Positions 1-8,574 of a stretch of DNA of 64,000 nt are shown piece after piece (the stretch's first letter is position 1; each line of letters starts with the position of its first letter). A program made the position numbers and the translations under genes. The notes beneath the pieces are model-generated. The model saw only the letters and a list, made by a program, of their open reading frames with translations, had not been told where the DNA came from and ran no database searches. Where the stretch lies: NCBI RefSeq assembly GCF_900605495.1, contig NZ_LR027602.1:450456-514455 (forward strand), given 5' to 3'. Origin of the DNA: Bacilliculturomica massiliensis (lineage in GTDB: Bacteria > Bacillota > Clostridia > Peptostreptococcales > Anaerovoracaceae).

Positions 1-700
1 CCCATCCATTGGTCTCCAGGATGCGGGAACAGAACACAGCCCAGGTGGAGATGGGTATGATCACGCAGAGGGGAGCCGCCGTGGAATCCACCACATAAGC
101 CAGAAATTCCCGGGGCACTTTATGGCGGTCCGTGAGCGGAGCCATGCAGGAGCCCACTGTGAGGGAATTCAGATAATCATCTATGAATACAACGATGCCC
201 AGGATCCAGGTGCAGATCAGGGCGGACTTTCTGGTCCTGGCCCTGGCTGCGATCCATTCTCCGAAGGCAAAGGAACCGCCAGCCTTTTCGATCAGGGCGA
301 TGATGCTGCCCATGAGACCACAGACGATGATGAGCCAGGCGATGTCTTCGCTCATCATCACCGAGAGCGCGGCGTCGCTGAAGGCGGTCAGAATATTGTG
401 AAACCACTGCCATCCGTCGATCAGCCAGTCCCCGTTTCCTCCGGGGGACAGGACGTCCGGCCGGGACACCATGATAAAACCGGTGACAGAGGCCAGCGTC
501 AAGGCTTCCAGTATGCGTTGGGTGGCAAAGATGTATGCGATCAGGAAAGCGGCCGGGATCAGCGAGGCCATTCCAAAATCAGCGGGATCACGGGGCAGAA
601 AATACGATAGTATGACGGCGGCGAGAACGACCAGAAGGACTGCCGAAAGTGAGCGCCTTCCGTTAAATTTCTCCGCTTCCCGCTTCAGTTCTTTAAACAT
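1..700 (-). CDS. Na+/H+ antiporter, NhaC family (3' part cut by window edge)
   Basis: The minus-strand frame read from the ATG at 698-700 stays open to the window edge, giving about 233 N-terminal residues. One hydrophobic helix follows a short basic start, and several more follow. The stretch around the FIDDYLNSLTVG and DSTAAPLCVIIPIS segments is the signature region of NhaC-type sodium/proton antiporters, which exchange cytoplasmic Na+ for protons; some relatives exchange amino acids or carboxylates instead. An AGGAG lies 7 nt upstream (708-712), which supports the start. The gene diverges from scpA. The C-terminal part lies outside the window, so intactness cannot be judged. The family call is firm; the substrate is inference. 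Confidence 0.85.
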   Translation of the reverse strand, partial: MFKELKREAEKFNGRRSLSAVLLVVLAAVILSYFLPRDPADFGMASLIPAAFLIAYIFATQRILEALTLASVTGFIMVSRPDVLSPGGNGDWLIDGWQWFHNILTAFSDAALSVMMSEDIAWLIIVCGLMGSIIALIEKAGGSFAFGEWIAARARTRKSALICTWILGIVVFIDDYLNSLTVGSCMAPLTDRHKVPREFLAYVVDSTAAPLCVIIPISTWAVFCSRILETNGW

Positions 701-853
701 TATCAAGCTCCTCTCATATCCGCCCTTGGGCGGTTTATTTCCAGAGTCGCAGGCTGCGTGTGATCAGCCTGTGCCCATTCTGTGCCCGGTCTTTGTCCGG
801 CCTGCTGCCTGCGGCCTTTTTCGGTGAACGAACGCCATGAGCAGCGGGAATAA

Positions 854-881
854 TTATACCAAATCGAGGGAAAAACACAAT
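854..881 (-). promoter_or_regulatory. Probable sigma-A promoter for the NhaC-type antiporter gene
   Basis: On the minus strand, TTGTGT (876-881) and a perfect TATAAT (854-859) are separated by 16 nt. They lie about 155 nt upstream of the antiporter start. The -10 match is strong and the -35 moderate. Confidence 0.5.
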
Positions 882-933
882 ACAAATATGCAACTTTCTG
901 CCGCAGGATTTTCCGGGCACCAGAGGGATTCGT

Positions 934-962
934 TTGCCTTGCAAAAATGGATGTGATAGAAT
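934..962 (+). promoter_or_regulatory. Probable sigma-A promoter for scpA-scpB
   Basis: TTGCCT (934-939) and TAGAAT (957-962) are 17 nt apart, about 70 nt before the scpA start. The 701-1031 intergenic stretch therefore holds two divergent promoters and no gene. Confidence 0.5.
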
Positions 963-1031
963 AACAAAGGCGCAGTGAAAACCTGCGGAAAACGACCGGT
1001 AAACGGAAGATAAAATAAAGGGAAACGATAT

Positions 1032-1805
1032 ATGTCTTATAAAGTAAAGCTCGACATTTTCGAGGGACCCTTCGATCTGCTGGTGTATCTCATCGAGCAT
1101 GCGCAGATGAGTATTTATGATATTCAGGTGTCGGAGATCACAAAACAATACCTTTCGTATATTGAAAATATGAAACGGCAGGATGTGACGGTGGCCGGAG
1201 AGTTCATGGTACTGGCCGCGGCGCTGATCGAGATCAAATCGAAAATGCTGCTGCCCCGTCAGAAGACGGAGGATGGACAGGAGATCGAGGACGATCCCAG
1301 GACAGAGCTGGTGGAACGGATCCTGGAATACAAGCGGTTCAAAGCCGCGGCGGAGATGCTGGCCGCCCAGGAGGAACTGCAGAGCCGGATCTTCGTCAAG
1401 CCCCAGGAGGATCTGACCCCCTGGACGAGGGAGCCGGACGAGTATCTCGACCTGGATCTGGCCCAGTTTATGAAAGCCTTCGACATGTTTCTCATCAAGA
1501 AGAGAAAGATGGAGGAGATCCGAAAGACTTATGAGCGCGTGGAACGGCAGCGCATGTCCGTGGAGACCAGGATCAGCCAGATCCGTGAGTTTTTCCGGAG
1601 GTCAAGGCGGGTGCGGTTCAGCGAGCTGGTGGCTGCGGAACAGACGAAATTCAATGTGGTGCTCACGTTCATGTCTATGCTGGAGCTGCTGAAGCAGCAT
1701 ACGATCTCAGCCAGACAGGACGTGCTGTACGGAGATATTTTGCTGACGCTGAACAATGGGGAGGAAAGCGTGGCGCAGATGACGGGGGAACCTTATGACC
1801 AGTAA
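1032..1805 (+). CDS. scpA: Segregation and condensation protein A
   Basis: ScpA is the kleisin subunit of the bacterial SMC-ScpAB condensin. It bridges the SMC heads and loads onto DNA to organise and segregate the chromosome. The 257-residue protein starts YKVKLDIFEGPFDLLVYLIE, the conserved kleisin N-terminus that contacts the SMC neck, and ends in a winged-helix-like region (RVRFSELVAAEQTKFNVVLTFMSMLELLK). Length is normal for Firmicutes. It overlaps scpB by 11 nt, the usual translationally coupled arrangement. The start has a weak upstream GGGAAACG but matches the family N-terminus exactly. Identification is secure. Confidence 0.97.
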   Translation: MSYKVKLDIFEGPFDLLVYLIEHAQMSIYDIQVSEITKQYLSYIENMKRQDVTVAGEFMVLAAALIEIKSKMLLPRQKTEDGQEIEDDPRTELVERILEYKRFKAAAEMLAAQEELQSRIFVKPQEDLTPWTREPDEYLDLDLAQFMKAFDMFLIKKRKMEEIRKTYERVERQRMSVETRISQIREFFRRSRRVRFSELVAAEQTKFNVVLTFMSMLELLKQHTISARQDVLYGDILLTLNNGEESVAQMTGEPYDQ

Positions 1806-2502
1806 GAAATCTATAAAATCCGCGTTGGAGTCCATGATGTTCGTTTGGGGATCGCCTCTGGATGTGAAGGTGGCGGCCGAGATGTTCAACATGGACTGGC
1901 GGGAGGTCTACGACTGCTTCAGGGAGCTGCAGGAAGAATACGAGTCCGGCGGGCGCGGGATCGTCATACGCGAGATCAGCAAGAGTTTTCAGTTCTGCAC
2001 CCGGCCGGAGAACAGCGTTTATATAGAGCGTCTCTGCACGCCGGTGAAGGAAAAGAGACTGTCCCAGTCCGCATTGGAAGTGCTGGCGATCATCGCGTAC
2101 AAGCAGCCGGTCACAAAAGGGGAGATCGAAGCGATCCGGGGGATCAAATGCGACCGGGTGATCGAAGGTCTGACCAGAAAAGGCCTGATCGAGGAAAAAG
2201 GCCGCAGCAACGCCATCGGCAGACCTATTTTATATGGAACGACAAAGCTGTTTTTAGAGGGCTTCGGCTTTTCCAGCCTGAAAGAACTGCCGGACATCGA
2301 CGATATCGGAAGCGCCATTCTGGCGGAAGACGAGGGGGATGCGGAGGACAGTCTGGATTTTCAGCAGATCGCCATCGATCTGACTCAGGCGTCCGGGTCT
2401 GCGTCGGAGGATCCGGCTGGGAATGGGGCTGAAGATCCGGCTTTGGCAAAGCCGGAAGAAGCGCCGGAGCGGGAAGAGATAGAGGCGGATCAGCCGGTAT
2501 GA
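1795..2502 (+). CDS. scpB: Segregation and condensation protein B
   Basis: ScpB dimerises and binds the middle of ScpA in the SMC condensin complex. Two winged-helix domains fill residues 1-170; the core segment LEVLAIIAYKQPVTKGEIE and the VIEGLTRKGLIEEKGR motif are characteristic. The 235-residue protein has an acidic, proline- and alanine-rich tail of about 50 residues (after roughly 185) that is longer than usual and looks disordered. The start lies inside scpA, and the stop overlaps the ATG of the next gene (ATGA), so the three genes are probably co-transcribed. Confidence 0.96.
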   Translation: MTSKKSIKSALESMMFVWGSPLDVKVAAEMFNMDWREVYDCFRELQEEYESGGRGIVIREISKSFQFCTRPENSVYIERLCTPVKEKRLSQSALEVLAIIAYKQPVTKGEIEAIRGIKCDRVIEGLTRKGLIEEKGRSNAIGRPILYGTTKLFLEGFGFSSLKELPDIDDIGSAILAEDEGDAEDSLDFQQIAIDLTQASGSASEDPAGNGAEDPALAKPEEAPEREEIEADQPV

Positions 2503-3395
2503 AGAAAAGCAAAAGTCTGGGAATTATCTGCGCCATCGCGGCGGCCGTGATCTATGGGTTTACCCCTATATTCGGCAAAATTACATATATGGAAGGCAGC
2601 AATACGATCACGCTGACGTTTTTTCGGAGCCTGTTTTCCTTTCCTGTGCTGTTGGCGCTGTTAAAAGCCAAAGGAGTGAGCATCCGGGTCACCAGAAAGG
2701 AATTTTTTACACTGATCCTGCTGGGGTTTCTGGGGGCTTTCGCCACGGGACTCATGCTCTACGGTTCCTACAATTATATCTCCGTGGGCCTTACCACCTG
2801 TCTGCACAATATCTATCCTGTACTGGTGGCGGTGGGCAGCGTGCTGCTGTTTCACGACAGGATCAGCCGGGGCAAGGTGGCCGCGCTGGCGCTGGCAGTG
2901 ACGGGACTGTGGACGATCCTGGCGGGGGATATGACGCTGAATCTGGTGGGCGTGGGGCTGGCGCTGGGGTCCGGGGTGGCCTACGCAGCCTATATGCTCA
3001 TCATGGATAAGTGCGGTATGAACCGTCTCAATTCTTTTCTCATCTCCTTTTACGCCTGCGGCGTGGCCGCGGTGTTCCTGTTCCTCTTTGGCACCGCCAC
3101 GGGCGAACTGGTCTACAGCCTGACGCCGAAGGGATGGTTTTTCACCTTTCTGATGGCCATGTTCGTATCCGTGCTGGCCAATTCCCTGATCCCCATGGCG
3201 GTGAAAAACGTGGGTCCTACTGTGACCTCCATTTTGGGAATGTTCGAGCCCATCGTGTCCGTGATTATGGGATTGATCTTCCTCAACGAGCGACTGACTT
3301 TTAAAAGCCTCGCGGGCTGCGTCATGGTCATCGCGGCGGTCATCATACTGACGCTGGAAAAGGACGCCCAGGGCCTGCCGGAGGAGGATGTGTAA
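2499..3395 (+). CDS. DMT-superfamily transporter, EamA type
   Basis: The 298-residue protein has about ten hydrophobic helices in two homologous halves (two EamA domains). Typical landmarks are GFTPIFGKITYMEGSN near the N-terminus and GPTVTSILGMFEPIVSVIMGLIFLNERL in the second half, the PIxxxxxxxxxLxE signature of the drug/metabolite exporter family. Members export amino acids, nucleosides or other metabolites at the cytoplasmic membrane; the substrate cannot be read from sequence. Its start codon overlaps the scpB stop. The link to scpAB is probably positional rather than functional. Confidence 0.9.
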   Translation: MKKSKSLGIICAIAAAVIYGFTPIFGKITYMEGSNTITLTFFRSLFSFPVLLALLKAKGVSIRVTRKEFFTLILLGFLGAFATGLMLYGSYNYISVGLTTCLHNIYPVLVAVGSVLLFHDRISRGKVAALALAVTGLWTILAGDMTLNLVGVGLALGSGVAYAAYMLIMDKCGMNRLNSFLISFYACGVAAVFLFLFGTATGELVYSLTPKGWFFTFLMAMFVSVLANSLIPMAVKNVGPTVTSILGMFEPIVSVIMGLIFLNERLTFKSLAGCVMVIAAVIILTLEKDAQGLPEEDV

Positions 3396-3396
3396 T

Positions 3397-3590
3397 TCAG
3401 ACTCGATCCCTGCGTTTCTTATATTTTTCTTTTGCATATTCAAAGGCTTCTTGAATAAGCGGTTTTAATTCTTCAAAAGTCTTTTCTGACGGGTTTAATG
3501 AACAGATCCACCCCATCCATGCGTATACAGGGTGGGGAAGGATCTGATTAAATTTTCGAGACAGTATTTCAAGATTTCATCTGGCGTCAT
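3397..3590 (-). pseudogene. Remnant of a small gene, frameshifted and shortened
   Basis: On the minus strand, an ATG at 3588-3590 (MTPDEILKYCLENL) opens a frame that stops after about 30 residues. A second frame overlapping near the Trp-Gly-rich HGWG/MGWICSLNPSEKTFEELKPL region runs on to EAFEYAKEKYKKRRDRV and a TGA at 3397-3399. Both halves look protein-like, so this is probably a decayed gene with an internal deletion and frameshift. I do not recognise the family. The rest of the 3396-3866 gap (3591-3866) shows nothing I can support. Confidence 0.45.
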
Positions 3591-3866
3591 ATAAGTTTCC
3601 TTCCGTCAAACTAAAATTATATTTCAATTTTATAGTGCTGCATTTTGGAGTGTATGTCAATGTGCTGCTATAATCTGTCTTTCTGTGAAAATGGCCGAAA
3701 GTGAGCGGACTGGCCCTGTATTCACCGCCCCTGCATTTAAATTTAGCGATTCGAGAATTTTCCGGGAGCTTATACAATATGTTTTTGGGAGGAAGTTTAT
3801 TAATTCCATGCGCAGGCCCCATAACAGATGCGGGCATGGGCAGGATCAGACGAGGGTGGTTGGCTT

Positions 3867-5159
3867 ATGAACAGAATGAACGGGAAAAATTATGGGATCG
3901 GAAGCCGTTTGTGGCTGCGGACGGCGGCTGTGGCTGTTTTTATCGCAGTGGGGGCGTTCGGACTTTGCAGAGTGGCAGGGATCGGGCCGGAGATGGGACT
4001 GCTTCAGGCGAATTCCGATTCTCTAGCGGAAGAAAACAGGGCGGATGACGGGGTGCGGCAGGAGACCCGTGTTGGGGAGGACCCATGCGAAGAACCGGAC
4101 GTCGGAGACGGCTCGTCGCTGGAGACGTGGACCAGCGCCGATCTGTCCAGCCCGCTGCCGGTGCCTTCCGTTTCGGCCAAGACCGCAGTGGTGATGGACA
4201 TCAATACGGGGCGGGTGCTCTATGAGAAGGATAAGGATGAGAAGATCTATCCCGCCAGCACCACAAAGATCATGACTGCGCTCATCGCCGTCGAGCAGGG
4301 AAATATGGATAAAGAAGTGAAGATCCCGCCGGAAGCCGTGGGGGTGGAAGGCTCGTCCATCTACCTGGCGCAGGGAGAAAAACTTCCCATGAGGGATCTG
4401 GTCTACGGACTGATGCTGCGTTCCGGAAACGACTCGGCGGTGGCTATCGCGGAGGAGATCGCCGGGAGCACGGAAGAATTTGTTAACATGATGAACCGCC
4501 GCGCCCAGGAGATCGGGGCTAAGAACACCCATTTTATGAATCCCAACGGCCTGCAGGATGAAAACCACTATACCACGGCCTACGATATGGCGCTCATGGC
4601 GCGTCAGGCTATGCATAACCCCACTTTTCGGGAGGTAGCCAAAGCCAAGTCCTATCAGGCGGACCGGGGCGAAGGCAAATTCAATATGTTTTACAATAAA
4701 AATAAGGTGGTGTACCAATACGAGGGCGGCACGGGGATCAAGATCGGGTTTACGAAGACAGCCGGCCGCACGCTGGTGGCCTCATCGGAGCGGGACGGCA
4801 TGGAACTGATCTGCGTAGTCATGAACGATCCCAACTGGTTTGAGGACTCTTACGCGCTGATGGATTACGCCTACAGTAATTACCAGCAGTACAGGATCGC
4901 GGAAAAAAATACGCCGCTGAAGGAATTTGACGTGACAGGCGGCGACAAGGGAAAGGTTTTTGTCGGGACGAGGGAGGACGTATACTGTCCCATTCTCAAA
5001 GGAAAAGAGGCCAACGTTCAGATCGCCTATGAACTGGCGCAGAAGAGCGCCGCGCCCATCACCCGCTGGCAGGAGGCGGGATTGCTGCACGTATCCATAG
5101 AAGGAACTTACTGCTACTCCGTACCGCTTTATTATCTGGAAGATATACCGAAGCAGTGA
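3867..5159 (+). CDS. D-alanyl-D-alanine carboxypeptidase (peptidase S11, DacF/PBP5-like)
   Basis: This is a low-molecular-weight penicillin-binding protein that trims the terminal D-Ala of peptidoglycan pentapeptides outside the membrane. The 430-residue product has an N-terminal membrane anchor or signal (about residues 14-36), a low-complexity acidic linker, then the S11 domain. The catalytic SxxK is S131-T-T-K134 and the second motif is S186-G-N188. The third motif, normally KTG, reads K292-I-G294. A PBP5-C-like beta domain follows. The start at 3867 was chosen because GAGGGTGG lies just upstream and the hydrophobic signal follows directly. Activity may be altered by the T-to-I change in the KTG box. 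Confidence 0.9.
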   Translation: MNRMNGKNYGIGSRLWLRTAAVAVFIAVGAFGLCRVAGIGPEMGLLQANSDSLAEENRADDGVRQETRVGEDPCEEPDVGDGSSLETWTSADLSSPLPVPSVSAKTAVVMDINTGRVLYEKDKDEKIYPASTTKIMTALIAVEQGNMDKEVKIPPEAVGVEGSSIYLAQGEKLPMRDLVYGLMLRSGNDSAVAIAEEIAGSTEEFVNMMNRRAQEIGAKNTHFMNPNGLQDENHYTTAYDMALMARQAMHNPTFREVAKAKSYQADRGEGKFNMFYNKNKVVYQYEGGTGIKIGFTKTAGRTLVASSERDGMELICVVMNDPNWFEDSYALMDYAYSNYQQYRIAEKNTPLKEFDVTGGDKGKVFVGTREDVYCPILKGKEANVQIAYELAQKSAAPITRWQEAGLLHVSIEGTYCYSVPLYYLEDIPKQ

Positions 5160-5286
5160 CGAACTGTCACCAAAAGGCGGTCAGCGCAATATTTTGATAT
5201 TGTACCCGGCGAAAGAGAAGCCCTCCGAAGACGGGGAAACAAAATAAGAACAGACCTGGCCGATTTTGGCTGAGAGGGAGGAGCAC

Positions 5287-6255
5287 ATGAACTACAGTAC
5301 ATACGATTGTATTGACGCGGGGACGGAGAATTGTCCCTGCTACCTGGCGCTGACCGGAGACTGCCTGACTTGCAGCCGGCTGCAGGGAAAGGATTCCTGC
5401 GACTGCAACTGGAAGGGCGTTTGCATATATAACGAATTCATGCAGGGAAACGGCAGAGTAAATAATCCGAGAAAAGAATTCACCGCCGGTATCGTCCGCC
5501 GAAAGTTTTACCTGGACGATCTGGCGGTATTTGTATTGGATGTGGGAAAAGGGTTCGCCATCAAGGCGGGCAGTCCCGGGTCCTACGTATTTATGAGAGG
5601 GAGAAAAGACACGCGGTTCTACGATATTCCCATATCTGTCATGCACGCGGATGTGGAGCGAGGACAGATCCACGTGGCGGTCAAGGTCATCTCCACGAAG
5701 ACCAAGACGCTGCTCGAAGAAAATGAGGCCTTTGTGCTGAGAGGCGTATACCGCAACGGCATCCAGGGGCTGGAGGCCGTGCGGCCCAGAAATCTGAAAA
5801 ATGCCAGCGTGCTGCTGGTGGCCAAGGGGATCGGTCTGGCCCCGGCGATCCTGACAGCCGAATCGCTGGGAAACCGCAACAGGGTAGATCTGGTGGTGGA
5901 CACGGAGAAGATCAGTACGGAGCTGGTCAGCGATTACCTGAGCGAGAGCGGTTCGGAAACGGCGGGAAGCGGCGTGGAGATCCACCGGATCCGTTATATG
6001 AGTCTGGGAAGCGAAGAAGACCGGCAGACGCTGGAGCGGGTAATGGCGGAAGAGAAATACGACAGCGTAGCGGTGCTGGCTTCCGATTATTATGTGGAGC
6101 AGATCGGTAAACTGACGGAGCGGATCCTGCCCGAAGCGAAGCGGGCGTTCAGCAACAACTTCCGCATCTGCTGCGGGGAAGGGGTCTGCGGCGCCTGCAG
6201 CGTAGTGAACGCAGGGGGCGAGACCATTAAAATGTGCAAGTGCCAGTTGAAATGA
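5287..6255 (+). CDS. PyrK/sulfide-dehydrogenase-like FAD- and [2Fe-2S]-binding reductase subunit
   Basis: The 322-residue protein has an extended Cys-rich N-terminus (six cysteines within the first 55 residues, NCPCYLALTGDCLTC and CDCNWKGVC). A ferredoxin-reductase-type FAD/NAD fold follows (FYDIPISVM for flavin, LVAKGIGLAPAIL for the nucleotide). The C-terminus carries a [2Fe-2S] cluster motif CCGEGVCGAC with a distal CKC. This is the layout of dihydroorotate-dehydrogenase electron-transfer subunits and related NAD(P)H:acceptor reductases. No pyrD lies beside it, so a role in pyrimidine synthesis is unlikely. Its Crp/Fnr and thioredoxin neighbours suggest a redox role. The start at 5287 follows a GGAGG. 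Confidence 0.78.
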   Translation: MNYSTYDCIDAGTENCPCYLALTGDCLTCSRLQGKDSCDCNWKGVCIYNEFMQGNGRVNNPRKEFTAGIVRRKFYLDDLAVFVLDVGKGFAIKAGSPGSYVFMRGRKDTRFYDIPISVMHADVERGQIHVAVKVISTKTKTLLEENEAFVLRGVYRNGIQGLEAVRPRNLKNASVLLVAKGIGLAPAILTAESLGNRNRVDLVVDTEKISTELVSDYLSESGSETAGSGVEIHRIRYMSLGSEEDRQTLERVMAEEKYDSVAVLASDYYVEQIGKLTERILPEAKRAFSNNFRICCGEGVCGACSVVNAGGETIKMCKCQLK

Positions 6256-6401
6256 GCCAGATTGTGGTATATTCTTTGTAGTGAAAAACGCCGGCGGCGG
6301 GGAATGGATCCGGGCCGCCGGTCCAGAGCCTGCTGTGCCGGCTGGGGCATGGAATTGGGGCAGACAGACCGATCAGATCGAAAGGAAGAGGGCGAACGGC
6401 G

Positions 6402-7076
6402 ATGTTGGAACAATATGAAGCATTTTTTCCTTTCTGGGAACAGCTGGAGGCGGAACAGCGCCGGCAGCTTTCAGAGAGAGCGACAGTAAAGAATGTGAAA
6501 AAGGGAACGGTGCTCCACAGCGGGAAAAGCGACTGCGTGGGGCTGATGCTGGTGGCGGAGGGGCAGCTTCGGGTCTACACGGTGTCAGAAGAAGGACGGG
6601 AGATCACGCTGTATCGACTGCTGCAGAGGGATATGTGCCTTCTGTCCGCGTCCTGCATGCTGCACAGCATTCAGTTCGATGTGACGGTGGAGGCGGAACA
6701 GGATTCCACCGTTTTGAACATACCTGCGGATCTTTACCGCAAGCTGATGAGCGAATCTCTGGCCGTGTCCAACTACACAAACGAACTGATGGCTTCTAAA
6801 TTTTCCGATGTGATGTGGCTCATGGATCAGATCCTGAACAAGCGGCTGGATTCCAGGCTGGCGGCCTTTCTGCTGGAGGAATCGGACGCAGTGGGCGCAG
6901 ACAAGCTGACGCTGACCCACGAGATCATCGCCCGGCATCTGGGCAGCGCCAGAGAAGTGATCACGAGGATGCTGAAATATTTTCAGAAAGAAGGCATGGT
7001 GGAGCTGTCCCGGGGCAGCGTCCGGCTGACGGATCGGGAACGGCTGGAGGAGACCGCGGGCGACAGCCTGCGCTAG
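6402..7076 (+). CDS. Crp/Fnr-family transcriptional regulator
   Basis: The 224-residue protein has an N-terminal cyclic-nucleotide-binding-type beta barrel (residues about 15-120, with GLMLVAEGQLRVYTVSEEGREITLYRL) and a C-terminal helix-turn-helix (LTHEIIARHLGSAREVITRMLKYFQKEGMV), as in the Crp/Fnr superfamily. It lacks the N-terminal cysteine cluster of classical Fnr, although two cysteines occur in CLLSASCML. It sits between the flavoprotein reductase and thioredoxin genes, and a Crp-like palindrome lies upstream of thioredoxin. Redox or electrophile sensing is therefore a reasonable inference, not shown. Confidence 0.88.
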   Translation: MLEQYEAFFPFWEQLEAEQRRQLSERATVKNVKKGTVLHSGKSDCVGLMLVAEGQLRVYTVSEEGREITLYRLLQRDMCLLSASCMLHSIQFDVTVEAEQDSTVLNIPADLYRKLMSESLAVSNYTNELMASKFSDVMWLMDQILNKRLDSRLAAFLLEESDAVGADKLTLTHEIIARHLGSAREVITRMLKYFQKEGMVELSRGSVRLTDRERLEETAGDSLR

Positions 7077-7197
7077 CCGGGGCCCCGGTCTCAGGCGCGG
7101 GGTCTTTGGCGTGCTCTCTGTGGGAGGTGCGCTGTGGGCTGGCCGCTTAGAGGGCCTTGGCGTGCCGTGTGTGGGAGGTGTGCTGAGCTGGCCGTTG

Positions 7198-7263
7198 TGG
7201 ATCGCTGCGGGGGCTTTGGCGCAGGCTGGCCGCCGTGGATCGCTGCGGGGGCTTTGGCGCAGG
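7198..7263 (+). repeat. Two-copy 28-nt direct repeat upstream of thioredoxin
   Basis: Two identical 28-nt copies at 7198-7225 and 7236-7263 (period 38 nt) lie between the Crp/Fnr and thioredoxin genes. The core reads ATCGCTGCGGGGGCTTTGG. No coding role is seen. Confidence 0.85.
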
Positions 7264-7287
7264 GCGTCCGCAGCGGGTCCCTTTCCG

Positions 7288-7306
7288 CTGTGTGATCAAC
7301 TCACAG
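7288..7306 (+). promoter_or_regulatory. Candidate Crp/Fnr operator before thioredoxin
   Basis: The sequence CTGTGTGATCAACTCACAG contains TGTGA-N5-TCACA, the spacing of a Crp/Fnr half-site pair. It overlaps the -35 region of a promoter whose -10 would be the TATAAT at 7327-7332. A Crp/Fnr gene ends 212 nt upstream. The position suggests repression or redox control of trxA; the regulator assignment is inference. Confidence 0.45.
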
Positions 7307-7402
7307 AAATGTTTTTTTCTATCGCATATAATAAGACTATCAAAACAAGAAAGTTTGAATTTGAATAGTAAGAATAGCATTGTATGCGAAAGGAGAAATA
7401 TC

Positions 7403-7714
7403 ATGGCTGCATTAAAACTGACGAAGGAAAATTTTGAACAGGAGGTTCTGCGTTCGGATAAACCGGTGCTGGTGGACTTTTTCGCACCGTGGTGCGGGCC
7501 CTGTAAAATGGTGCTTCCGCTGGTAGACGAACTGGCCGACGAGGAGAAAGACGTGAAGATCGGAAAGGTCAATGTGGAGGATCAGAAGGAGCTGGCGAGA
7601 AAGTTCCGCGTCATGTCGATCCCCACGCTGCTTCTGTTCAAGGACGGCCAGGTGGTGGAGACATCGCTGGGCGCAAAGCCTAAGGAGGCGATCCGGAAAC
7701 TGATGCACAGCTGA
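7403..7714 (+). CDS. trxA: Thioredoxin
   Basis: A 103-residue classical thioredoxin, the small cytoplasmic dithiol carrier that reduces protein disulfides. It shows the redox-active WCGPC motif (FFAPWCGPCKM) and the cis-proline loop (MSIPTLLLFKDGQ). The start at 7403 has an AAAGGAG 7 nt upstream. An upstream in-frame extension is rejected because it is not thioredoxin-like. A strong terminator follows, so it is probably a single-gene unit. Confidence 0.96.
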   Translation: MAALKLTKENFEQEVLRSDKPVLVDFFAPWCGPCKMVLPLVDELADEEKDVKIGKVNVEDQKELARKFRVMSIPTLLLFKDGQVVETSLGAKPKEAIRKLMHS

Positions 7715-7823
7715 TTTTACACAATGTGATTCTGGTATGAAGCTGTACCTGCGCGCCGGCTGAGCGGATGAAGCAAAACGAACGGGCGACGGCGCTGACC
7801 CTACCTTATCTGTGCATTATAAA

Positions 7824-7870
7824 ACGGGGCTGCCGCAGAAAAATCTGCGGTAAAGCCCCGCTGTTTTTTG
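7824..7870 (+). terminator. Rho-independent terminator after trxA
   Basis: A long GC-rich hairpin has outer arms CGGGGCT and AGCCCCG and inner arms CCGCAG and CTGCGG. TTTTTT follows. Confidence 0.85.
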
Positions 7871-8154
7871 TCTTGATTTTTTGGCCATATCCCAAAAGGG
7901 CATATGGCGATCCGCTTGCTTATGTCCTGAGTGGGAAAGGCAGGGCGCTGCGGGCGCCTGGATGGGGCCGGCGTCAGACCGGCCTTCCGTTCCGTTGGAC
8001 TGTTGGGCTGTACGGCCGCTGTGTCATTTGGCGGCGGGGCGGCCCGGCGGCGGCCGGTGGGCGGGCGGCCGTCCGCCGGGATGGTGCCGCGGGATCGGTC
8101 GACGGCCGAAAAAGTGGGCGAAGAATATCAGCCCGCGGGAGCGTTAAGCCGCGG

Positions 8155-8328
8155 AATAGGCGAGAACGGCAAAAAAAATCAGATATCACCGAAAATGACG
8201 GGAGAATCGGTGAAAATACAGCAATATTTGCTGCTAAAAGGGTGAAAAGTCTATAAAAAATTGATTTTCGCCTATTTAGCAGCTCTTTTTATGTGAGATC
8301 GTGAAAAAAATCTGCCTTTCGCCTATTC
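8155..8328 (+). repeat. Dispersed 175-bp hairpin element, copy 1
   Basis: This is one of four related copies in the window. It starts AATAGGCGAGAACGGC followed by an A-run and ends TTTCGCCTATTC, so its ends are inverted repeats. A central hairpin pairs GGGTGAAAA with TTTTCGCCT, and a third segment, GTGAGATCGTGAAAAAAAT, leads to the end. It lies in the 7715-8574 gap between trxA and the Cof phosphatase. The rest of that gap is GC-rich sequence in which I see no gene. Confidence 0.8.
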
Positions 8329-8330
8329 GT

Positions 8331-8375
8331 CGTCAGGGTCCGCCGCCGGAGTCCACCGTCAGGATCCGCCGCCGG
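8331..8375 (+). repeat. Two-copy 19-nt direct repeat next to hairpin element copy 1
   Basis: CGTCAGGGTCCGCCGCCGG at 8331-8349 recurs with one mismatch at 8357-8375. The pair directly abuts the 3' end of the dispersed element. Confidence 0.75.
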
Positions 8376-8574
8376 GTTGCTGGAAGCAGGCGCCAGAGAA
8401 TATCCGTTTCACCTTGATACGTCAATTTGTTGTGGGTAAGTAAACAAAAGATTGGGGAGCATGGGATATGCAGGTTTTGACGAACCGCCCGCGCTGTGGT
8501 ACATTAAAGGGAGAACGCCGGCGCAGAGAGCCGGCGCGCGGTTTTTGCGGCAAATGGTGAAAGGAAAACGTAGG

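Noticed and set aside
7768..8256. Open frames on both strands in the gap after trxA
   Set aside because: They are GC-rich, Arg/Gly-dominated, run through a terminator and the repeat element, and lack ribosome sites.
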